Below are positions 8,521 through 13,686 of a stretch of 20,756 nucleotides of DNA, piece by piece. The notes below the pieces were generated by a model, which saw nothing but the letters and a program-made list of their open reading frames with translations, ran no database searches and was not told the origin of the DNA. The stretch's first letter is position 1, and every line of letters begins with the position of its first letter. The stretch lies in IMG/VR virus record IMGVR_UViG_3300017727_000224, positions 1 to 20,756 of that record; one strand, 5' to 3'. This DNA is from a virus. Position numbers and translations under genes: made by a program.

Positions 8521-8988
8521 ATTGAGGCTAATGTTATCGAACCGATCAGTACAGCTATTGCCGCTTTCGGAGCGATAAAGGCGGGCGTTGCCGCAGGCAA
8601 AGAAGTCACGTCTTTAGCAAAAGAAATAGGTACGCTTTGGGGTTCTATTGATGAGATAAACAAAGAACACAACAAGAAGAAATCCTCTGTGTTCAGGACT
8701 GTAGAAGAGGAGGCTCTGACTACGTTCATGGACAAGAAGAAAGCTCAGGACTTAGAAGACAACCTGAGACAAATAATAATATACTCTCGTGGTCCAAACG
8801 CATGGCAAGAGTTGTTGAAGTTAAGAGTGGACATTAGAAAGAAAAGGTTGCAAGAGGCAAACGAGGCAAAGAAAAGAAGAGACAACATGATAGAGGTTGT
8901 CCTTATCTCTGGGCTTTTGATCCTCGGTCTTTTCGGCCTAGCTTTTCTGGCTTACTTCTTATTAGGGTTGAAAAATGGCTTCAAATAG
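8521..8988 (+). CDS. Phage membrane-anchored coiled-coil protein with non-standard start (ATT)
   Basis: An open frame of 156 codons including stop, in the same frame as the preceding small gene. The first standard start in frame is GTG at 8686, but the upstream codons encode a coherent sequence (EANVIEPISTAIAAFGAIKAG, then KEIGTLWGSIDEINKEH) that matches my memory of phage homologues beginning MEAN-like. The ATT at 8521 therefore stands where Met is expected, directly after the TAG stop of the previous gene. The N-terminal helix is Ala/Gly-rich and mildly hydrophobic. A charged helical domain follows with EEEALTTFMDKKKAQ and YSRGPNAWQELLKLR, then a basic stretch and one strong C-terminal membrane helix (about 125-150). 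It may act in virion-membrane contact or lysis. The function is unknown. Confidence 0.72.
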   Translation: MEANVIEPISTAIAAFGAIKAGVAAGKEVTSLAKEIGTLWGSIDEINKEHNKKKSSVFRTVEEEALTTFMDKKKAQDLEDNLRQIIIYSRGPNAWQELLKLRVDIRKKRLQEANEAKKRRDNMIEVVLISGLLILGLFGLAFLAYFLLGLKNGFK

Positions 8989-9190
8989 TGACGGTTTAAG
9001 GAAGTGGTTTAGTCGCAACGGTGGCAAAGGCTGGATTGATTGCAAGACAGGTAAGGCTTGTGGTCGGCAGAAGGGTGAGAAACGCAAGGGATACCCAGCG
9101 TGTCGCCCTACTAAGGCTCAATGCAATTCATCTTCTAAGAAAAAGACAGGGCCATCTAGGATAAGCTGGAAGAAATCCACCAAGAAGTGA
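8975..9190 (+). CDS. Small Lys/Cys-rich basic protein (GW-DCKTGK-CGR type)
   Basis: A 71-residue, highly basic protein. GLRKWFSRNGGKGWIDCKTG, then KACGRQKGEKRKGYPACRPTK form a compact Cys-containing motif that I recognise from small proteins of marine phages and of some large-virus genomes, always without known function. Four cysteines (two pairs) could bind zinc or form disulfides. A long basic tail follows (KKKTGPSRISWKKSTKK). The ATG overlaps the membrane-protein gene by 14 nt, and AGGG lies about 8 nt upstream. It is the last rightward late gene, and its 3' end overlaps the 3' end of the opposing dNMP kinase gene by 35 nt. Confidence 0.78.
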   Translation: MASNSDGLRKWFSRNGGKGWIDCKTGKACGRQKGEKRKGYPACRPTKAQCNSSSKKKTGPSRISWKKSTKK

Positions 9191-9704
9191 TTGCTTGAGT
9201 TAGCTTCTGCTCCCCCCAGTCTCCGTTGTCCAAAACCAAATCACTGTTCAAAGACTTGAGGTCTAGCCCCTCAGACGAGTGGCCCCCTTCTTTCTCTGCG
9301 TTTCGCGTTAGCACGATCACCTGGCCGCTCAATGTTTTCACCATCTCGTACTCGTTCGGAAACCTCATGTCGTCTACCACTACGTTGTTGTTCAAATTCA
9401 GGTTCTCTTCTACGATCTTTCTCCACCTGTTCAGCCATAAGTTTTCGCTGATCAGCGAACGTCCCCAATCCGTTCCAAGACTTTGCATCGCCCATCGTGG
9501 TGTCTCCCCATCTAGCAAATCACATGGCTCTTCTTTTAGATGCCCTTCAATGTGACGGTCATCAAGACCTAAAGTTCTCATCATATCCTTTATCGGTTTA
9601 GCAAACTTAACCTTAACAAAGTTATGATTAACGCAAAGGGTGTCAGCGGCTAATGTTTTGCCAGAGCCAAGCCTTCCCGCAATACCAATTAGTCTAGGTC
9701 TCAT
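9156..9704 (-). CDS. Deoxynucleoside monophosphate kinase, T4 gp1-like
   Basis: A 182-residue P-loop kinase predicted to phosphorylate dNMPs to dNDPs for phage DNA synthesis. It starts MRPRLIGIAGRLGSGKT with Walker A at G10-T17, followed by FAKPIKDMMRTLGL, the conserved TPRWAMQSLGTDWGR block, the VVVDDMRFPNE strand typical of the gp1 family, and an Arg plus GGHSSE lid-like segment. I prefer the ATG at 9704 because GGAGG lies seven bases upstream and the P-loop then begins at the usual distance. A longer frame from 9878 would add 58 residues that overlap another gene and look unrelated. It is the last gene of the leftward early operon, overlapping its upstream neighbour by 11 nt. Confidence 0.88.
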   Translation of the reverse strand: MRPRLIGIAGRLGSGKTLAADTLCVNHNFVKVKFAKPIKDMMRTLGLDDRHIEGHLKEEPCDLLDGETPRWAMQSLGTDWGRSLISENLWLNRWRKIVEENLNLNNNVVVDDMRFPNEYEMVKTLSGQVIVLTRNAEKEGGHSSEGLDLKSLNSDLVLDNGDWGEQKLTQAITSWWISSSLS

Positions 9705-9894
9705 CGACTTCCTCCATCTTCGCATCCAAAAGCTTAACTTGTAAGTGACGAAGTTTATCAATTGCCCTGCGCCGTTCACCCAGTAAATACTCTTGTTCTT
9801 CTGGGTCCATCTGATCAAGTTGCCATTCAACATCTTTGATACGGTCACGTATCTGCGTGATGTTGTGTTCCATCTCAAGTACCTTCTTGCTCAT
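9694..9894 (-). CDS. Small coiled-coil protein
   Basis: A 66-residue, highly charged protein predicted to be almost entirely alpha-helical. It has heptad-like hydrophobic spacing (MEHNITQIRDRIKDVEWQLDQ, then RRRAIDKLRHLQVKLLDAKM) with a DPEEQEYLL break between the two helices, so a helical hairpin or dimer is likely. The end is acidic (EEVDET). It overlaps the preceding gene by 20 nt and the kinase by 11 nt, which supports coupled translation. No family is recognised; its size and position suggest an accessory to the replication or nucleotide genes. Confidence 0.7.
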   Translation of the reverse strand: MSKKVLEMEHNITQIRDRIKDVEWQLDQMDPEEQEYLLGERRRAIDKLRHLQVKLLDAKMEEVDET

Positions 9895-10096
9895 TTTTGT
9901 ACTCCGCTTGCTGTATTAACTCTTTAAGTCTTAGGTTTAACTCTGCTTCCCTCTTCTTTCTATGCTCACCTTTTGGCAAGTAAAGAACATCGGACGCTTC
10001 GACGCATAACTTTTTGAACCGCTGTGTGATCCAATGGTCACTACATTTGACTATAGCAGGGGGTATTGGCCCCTGCCATCCGCTACGTTTTGGCAT
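9875..10096 (-). CDS. Small basic protein of unknown function
   Basis: A 73-residue protein starting inside the last 14 nt of the nuclease gene. The N-terminus is Pro/Gly-rich (GWQGPIPPAIVKC) and the middle reads HWITQRFKKLCVEASDVLYL, after which a charged helix (HRKKREAELNLRLKELIQQ) runs to the C-terminus. Two cysteines (18 and 31) are too far apart for a classical zinc knuckle. No family is recognised. No good ribosome-binding site is visible, so translation probably depends on the upstream gene. Confidence 0.62.
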   Translation of the reverse strand: MPKRSGWQGPIPPAIVKCSDHWITQRFKKLCVEASDVLYLPKGEHRKKREAELNLRLKELIQQAEYKNEQEGT

Positions 10097-10874
10097 GTGG
10101 TTCGTACCTTACCCAGTTCTTACACACATCTACACAACCTTTTGAACAAGTCCAATCCGCACTACTAAGAGACGACGTAGCGTTCCCACAAGTCCTCATG
10201 GTTTTCTCAGGCTCCTTGCCTTGCCAGCAAGCATCTCTCTTGAAGCAACCTCTGCATCTCCAGTCAGCCTCGTCGTGAGAAATTTTTGTGCCGTGACCAA
10301 GGATGATGTTCTCTACCTTCTGCTTCAAAGAGTTGTAGTAGAAAATCTCAAAGTCCACCCACTCGTGGTGGTAATCAGATGTGTTCTTGTTGTAGGAAAC
10401 AAGCACTGCCTTTTCTATGTTGGACAGTCCCATCATGTATTGCATCTGGGCGTAGTACATAGGGTGGCTATACTTAACACCCTTCTTAGAAAACTCTTTG
10501 AACTTGGCATCGTTCATTGATTTAATCTCAACGATAGCCATACCATCTTCGGTTTCCATGATACCGTCAGCGTTGCCCATAGCGTTGCCGTGGTAATCAG
10601 TGTACCTCCACTGCTTCCCAGTCAGGGGGTCTTTCTCCATAACATGCACACCAGCTTTTGCCATGTCGGATATAACTATGTACTCAATCCTGTGACCGTC
10701 TCTGAAAATCCTTTTCAGTTTCTGGTCAGGTGCTGTGTTAGGATAACCTCTATGGCTGTAAGAAAGCATAGCCGTACAGTCATGCCCTACAGAAGACGCG
10801 CCTATGTAGGCTCTAGGCTTCTCGTCCTCGTCCTTTGAGTAATATGTTTCGATCATCTTCGTTACGTCTATCAT
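10083..10874 (-). CDS. PD-(D/E)XK nuclease, Cas4/RecB-like, probable Fe-S cluster
   Basis: A 263-residue nuclease of the RecB/Cas4/YqaJ type, presumably a DNA exonuclease serving recombination. The catalytic core is seen in RDGHRIEY (His61), NADG (Asp103), VEIKS (Glu116, Lys118) and the following YAQMQYMM helix (Gln143, Tyr146). Cys33 near the N-terminus plus Cys207, Cys210 and Cys216 (CRGC then DAC) have the spacing of the 4Fe-4S clusters in Cas4 and AddB-type nucleases. A second Cys set (229, 243, 247, 251) at the C-terminus could form an extra zinc knuckle. The gene overlaps the methyltransferase stop as ATGA and sits among ssDNA-binding and RecA-like genes. No cas genes or repeats are nearby, so a CRISPR adaptation role is unlikely. 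Confidence 0.85.
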   Translation of the reverse strand: MIDVTKMIETYYSKDEDEKPRAYIGASSVGHDCTAMLSYSHRGYPNTAPDQKLKRIFRDGHRIEYIVISDMAKAGVHVMEKDPLTGKQWRYTDYHGNAMGNADGIMETEDGMAIVEIKSMNDAKFKEFSKKGVKYSHPMYYAQMQYMMGLSNIEKAVLVSYNKNTSDYHHEWVDFEIFYYNSLKQKVENIILGHGTKISHDEADWRCRGCFKRDACWQGKEPEKTMRTCGNATSSLSSADWTCSKGCVDVCKNWVRYEPHAKT

Positions 10875-11476
10875 GTCTTTTCCAGTACAAGAAAATAAGA
10901 GTGAAACATACGTGCGTGTTTTTGAACTCGCTTCGCTACACCTGATTGTTGGGGAACATTCATTCTGTGTTTTGCTGTGAGAATGAACATATCTTTTAAC
11001 CTAAATTTATTTTCACACCAGTTCACAACATTGATATGAGTAGAGTGCATCTTGTGATTATGTATGATGTCTTGGCACTTGAACACAAAGATACCCTTGG
11101 GTTGTAAAATCCTGTGAACTTCTGTGATTGTTTCTTTGTAGTGTTTCTCCAGTTCGTCGTACCGCCAGTAACCACCATACCTTTTGGACATTACCATGTC
11201 CCCATTTCCGCTACGTCCATTGCGGACATAGGTCAGGAAGGGTGGGTCAAACACAACTGAGGAAAGAGAACAGTCCACCAATGGCAGACTTGTACTGCAA
11301 GCTTGTATGACATCGCTTGACTGAGGGTCTATGTCGTACCTAAGAGATGGCTTAGATACGCGCTTGTAAAAGTTTCCGTTGCCGTAACTTATGTCGGCAT
11401 CAAAAGAAGACCTGTTCGTTAGCGTCAGGATGTTCTGTAAGATTTCGTTTTGGTTATCTGATACTGACTTGATCAT
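10871..11476 (-). CDS. DNA methyltransferase-like SAM enzyme
   Basis: A 201-residue class I methyltransferase-like protein. It contains LRYDIDPQ (45-52, acidic end of the SAM-binding strand), the catalytic-type motif VVFDPPF (74-80), a target-loop-like stretch, and RILQPKGIFVFKCQD followed by a conserved-looking HxH segment. The DPPF form is the DPPY-type active site of amino-methylating DNA enzymes, and phage proteins with FDxDIxYGxGNFYK near the N-terminus are known to me as predicted DNA methylases. It may protect phage DNA from host restriction. No restriction enzyme is adjacent. A stable hairpin ends nine bases before the ATG and only AGG touching the start resembles a ribosome-binding site, so initiation may be weak or regulated. 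Confidence 0.78.
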   Translation of the reverse strand: MIKSVSDNQNEILQNILTLTNRSSFDADISYGNGNFYKRVSKPSLRYDIDPQSSDVIQACSTSLPLVDCSLSSVVFDPPFLTYVRNGRSGNGDMVMSKRYGGYWRYDELEKHYKETITEVHRILQPKGIFVFKCQDIIHNHKMHSTHINVVNWCENKFRLKDMFILTAKHRMNVPQQSGVAKRVQKHARMFHSYFLVLEKT

Positions 11477-11485
11477 CCTAAAGAA

Positions 11486-11505
11486 GAGGGGGCTTTCGCC
11501 CCCTC
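11486..11505 (-). terminator. Intra-operon hairpin with GAAA tetraloop and T-rich tail (attenuator-like)
   Basis: On the minus strand a perfect 8-bp stem GAGGGGGC / GCCCCCTC encloses the stable loop GAAA and is followed by TTCTTT. This is the shape of an intrinsic terminator, lying between the ssDNA-binding protein gene and the methyltransferase gene. It could lower expression of the distal operon or stabilise the 3' end of the upstream message. Confidence 0.7.
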
Positions 11506-11517
11506 AACCCCCGCACA

Positions 11518-12030
11518 CTAAAAGGGAATGTCGTCATCGACATCATTGTTTTGAGATGGAGGCGGGCTTGATGCCGCCGCACCTAATGGGTCTTTGTGCT
11601 TTTGAATGTCAAAGGAAGGGTCAACTTTCGTAGCGGACTTATAAGACTTCACCTTCTGGTTGACCTTACCATTGTACTCATCGTCACCCACATAAATGCC
11701 GAAGACAAACCCCTTCAGTACAGACACATCGTCGTTCGGAAAAGGGTTGTCAGGGTTTGGATGACCACCATGATGGCAGAGTGTCTTCAGTTGTGAACGC
11801 CCGATCTCCTGATTTTTCGGGTGGTTCGGGTTGTACACAACAATCCAATCTGTGATCGTTCTTGTACCGTTGACCTCTCTCATCGACACAACGACTTGCT
11901 GTGTGCCGTTCTTCTTTTTCTCAGGCTTTGCGTCAGTAACCTCTACAATGTGGTTGCCCTCTGGAAGAATTATACTGCCGTTGCTAACCTCAACGTGCTG
12001 AAGATTTAGATCGTTAAAAGTGAAACTCAT
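11518..12030 (-). CDS. DUF669-like single-stranded DNA-binding protein with SSB-type tip
   Basis: A 170-residue protein resembling the DUF669 family of phage ssDNA-binding proteins. The first 115 residues are beta-rich (VEVSNGSIILPEGNHIVEV, then QQVVVSMREVNGTRTITDW), typical of an OB-like fold, followed by a flexible Pro/Ser/Gln linker (SSPPPSQNND) and an acidic C-terminus. The last six residues, DDDIPF, are identical to the tip of Escherichia coli SSB, which recruits host repair and replication enzymes. It should coat ssDNA during replication or annealing and may recruit host SSB partners. A GGGAG ribosome-binding site precedes the ATG, which overlaps the ATPase stop (ATGA). Confidence 0.87.
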   Translation of the reverse strand: MSFTFNDLNLQHVEVSNGSIILPEGNHIVEVTDAKPEKKKNGTQQVVVSMREVNGTRTITDWIVVYNPNHPKNQEIGRSQLKTLCHHGGHPNPDNPFPNDDVSVLKGFVFGIYVGDDEYNGKVNQKVKSYKSATKVDPSFDIQKHKDPLGAAASSPPPSQNNDVDDDIPF

Positions 12031-12836
12031 TGTTCGCTCCCTTGTTTAATACGTGCGTTATACTCATCGTCATCCATATCCATTTTGACAAACAAGCTGA
12101 CGATATTACCTGTCTGTTCAACTGGCTTGAGCCTTCTTCGTTCATCACGAACCTTGCCCTTCCAACCGTTATACTCTTCAGTGACTACGTATCTTATGAC
12201 CTTACCCTCTCCTGCTGAGTGAGTATCTGTAGTGTGCCTGACACCACAAAAAACATTATCAAAGATACCTGGTAACTGTTGCTGTGATTGCTTGCCAGCA
12301 ACCATAGGCCAATACTCTGTGTTACCAGCGTCGTCCTGTCCTTCCTTGGCAAGTGCCGTTACAAGAACGTGCATGTTCATATCCCTGATAGCCTTACATG
12401 CGCCTATCAAGTTCTTGGCGTGGTCAGAAAAAATCTGGAAACCGTTTACAGCTTTACCAGATTTCTTTGCGTCATCCTCTGCCACTTGGTTTGCATGCCT
12501 CATGCTCATGTCACTAAGTTCGGTCAAGCTGTCAACCCCAACCCACTTGTAACCCTTGGACTTGAAGTCGTCAGTCATCATCCACTTAAATATATCGACG
12601 AAACTATACGTATTCTTTGAAGCGTCCGAAGGTGAAGCCCAGCTAGTAAAAGGCAAATAGTCAATGCCAGCATCACGAATAGAACTCAACCCGCTTTCTC
12701 CCGAAAGGATAAACCCCTCGCCAAATTGTTTTTGGTAATGGATAAATTGGGTTGTCTTTCCCCAACCGTGATGACCGTACAGCAATGTCTTTCTGTAGCT
12801 TGTTGTGTGATCCGAAGTGTTCATTGGTTCAAACAT
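12027..12836 (-). CDS. RecA-like ATPase, Sak4-type recombinase
   Basis: A 269-residue P-loop ATPase. Walker A is GHHGWGKTT (21-29), a glycine-rich strand GEGFILSGESGLS follows, and Walker B is KWVGVDS (Asp102). A downstream sensor-like strand (MHVLVTALAKEG) and the IFDNVFCGVR segment complete a single RecA-core domain. This is the layout of Sak4-type phage proteins, which anneal or exchange strands together with an ssDNA-binding protein; such ATPases commonly neighbour DUF669 genes, as here. It likely promotes single-strand annealing recombination. The start is the ATG directly after the upstream stop, preceded by TTAGG; a second ATG four codons later (12824) is an alternative. It lacks lid or helicase domains. 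Confidence 0.88.
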   Translation of the reverse strand: MFEPMNTSDHTTSYRKTLLYGHHGWGKTTQFIHYQKQFGEGFILSGESGLSSIRDAGIDYLPFTSWASPSDASKNTYSFVDIFKWMMTDDFKSKGYKWVGVDSLTELSDMSMRHANQVAEDDAKKSGKAVNGFQIFSDHAKNLIGACKAIRDMNMHVLVTALAKEGQDDAGNTEYWPMVAGKQSQQQLPGIFDNVFCGVRHTTDTHSAGEGKVIRYVVTEEYNGWKGKVRDERRRLKPVEQTGNIVSLFVKMDMDDDEYNARIKQGSEQ

Positions 12837-13247
12837 TTAACCTAAACTCCCTGATTTAACCGAAACTTTTACTGGCCCACCCTTGCGAGTTAGTGCTGGT
12901 AAAAGTTCTTTCTGTTGCTCTTCGTCCAGCGTCTTAAACTTTTTCTTATCTATTGAATAAGTGCGACGAACAAAGTCTGGCAGGGTTGTTGATGATGTGA
13001 AAATTGTCTCAAGGATTTCCTTATCCCAAGTCCACCGTTCCTGTCGGTAAAGTGTGACCATGTAAGCACCAACCTGTTTGTTGAACTCGCCAGCATCTGC
13101 TGGAAATTCAGCTTCGATCTTCATCTTTAGATGGTCTGCTTTGCTAGACAATTTTTCGATTTGATTTACAAGCTGGCTGTACTCTTCAACCATGCCTGAT
13201 AAGCCGCCAGTTTCTGGCTGTTGCTCATAGTCTTCCCAAGTCTCCAT
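12837..13247 (-). CDS. Conserved-looking small protein, first gene of the leftward early operon
   Basis: A 136-residue protein with an acidic start (METWEDYEQQPETGG), a coiled-coil helix (MVEEYSQLVNQIEKLSSKA, then DHLKMKIEAEF), and a second half with WTWDKEILETIF, FVRRTYSIDKKKFKTL and a basic Gly/Ser end. The 'KIEAEFP...G......Y.V' pattern is seen in small phage proteins next to Sak4 and DUF669 genes, but I cannot name a function. It could be a recombination mediator or an inhibitor of a host nuclease; both are guesses. It is well started, with AAGGAG eight bases before the ATG, and stops one base before the ATPase start. Confidence 0.75.
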   Translation of the reverse strand: METWEDYEQQPETGGLSGMVEEYSQLVNQIEKLSSKADHLKMKIEAEFPADAGEFNKQVGAYMVTLYRQERWTWDKEILETIFTSSTTLPDFVRRTYSIDKKKFKTLDEEQQKELLPALTRKGGPVKVSVKSGSLG

Positions 13248-13464
13248 AGGCTTTACTCCTTGTGATTTCAGTGCGCGTATAGTGTGGCGAGGTGCAGGGA
13301 GGAAATACTGTGTTCAGACATTTCACACCCCGCCACGAAAAATACAATAGCAAATGTGTAGAGAAACACAACTGTCTTAATTGTGAGAAAATGTAACAAT
13401 AATAAGACAGAGCTTGTGATGACACGTACTATAAGGATATGTCTAGTATGAGAAAGGAATAAAC
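13248..13464. promoter_or_regulatory. Divergent early control region with operator-like repeats
   Basis: This 217-nt gene-free stretch separates the leftward recombination operon from the rightward replication operon, the usual place for phage early promoters and operators. An 8-bp perfect inverted repeat CTGTCTTA (13372-13379) / TAAGACAG (13403-13410) encloses TTGT...ACAA. The hexamer TTGTGA occurs at 13260, 13381 and 13414. A possible rightward promoter pairs TTGTGA (13414-13419) with TATGTC (13438-13443) at 18 nt spacing, just before AAAGGA and the ATG at 13465. The 9-mer TAATTGTGA at 13378 recurs upstream of the regulatory genes at 19103. Confidence 0.55.
13344..13371 (-). promoter_or_regulatory. 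Candidate leftward early promoter
   Basis: Reading leftward, TTGTGT (13371-13366) and TATTGT (13349-13344) are separated by 16 nt and match sigma-70-type -35 and -10 boxes moderately (4 of 6 each). It would give a leader of about 90 nt before the strong AAGGAG and ATG of the first leftward gene. Confidence 0.4.
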
Positions 13465-13686
13465 ATGTACACGTTCAATGTCAGTAGACTTGTTAAAGAC
13501 TGCGGAGGTGTTACTGAAGTCGCAAAGGCAACGGGTAAAAGTAGAACTCAACCCTACCGATGGGTAAAGACTAACAGTATAACCACCGAGATACTTGCGA
13601 AAATCGTATTCGCCAACCCCAACATAAACTTAAACTCATACTTAGAAGAGATGCGAAATGAACCAAGAAGCTCAAAAGTGGCGTGA
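13465..13686 (+). CDS. Cro/CII-like helix-turn-helix regulator
   Basis: A 73-residue DNA-binding protein. Residues 14-37 (GGVTEVAKATGKSRTQ, then PYRWVKTN) form a helix-turn-helix in which the first helix reads VTEVAKATG and the recognition helix SRTQPYRWV; the rest (TTEILAKIVFANPNINLNSYL) supports an XRE/Cro fold. Small Cro- or CII-type proteins encoded first in a rightward early operon typically bind the adjacent operators and set the lytic/lysogenic balance. It follows AAAGGA at a good distance from the ATG. The gene overlaps the primase by 29 nt, so the two are co-expressed. Which promoter it controls is inferred from position. Confidence 0.85.
   Translation: MYTFNVSRLVKDCGGVTEVAKATGKSRTQPYRWVKTNSITTEILAKIVFANPNINLNSYLEEMRNEPRSSKVA

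Noticed and set aside
8521-8590. Start at TTG 8522 or ATG 8531 for the membrane protein
   Set aside because: Both are in another frame that stops at 8576-8578 (TAA).
9226-9555. Plus-strand 109-codon frame opposite the dNMP kinase
   Set aside because: The minus-strand kinase has clear motifs; this frame is Ser/Phe-rich antisense noise.
9705-9878. N-terminal extension of the kinase
   Set aside because: It overlaps the coiled-coil gene, and the P-loop begins at the normal distance from the ATG at 9704, which has a good ribosome-binding site.
10083-10874. CRISPR adaptation role for the Cas4-like nuclease
   Set aside because: No repeat-spacer array and no cas1/cas2-like genes are seen in the window.
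12232-12620. Two plus-strand frames of about 106-110 codons opposite the Sak4-type ATPase
   Set aside because: They are antisense to a gene with Walker motifs and have no independent support.
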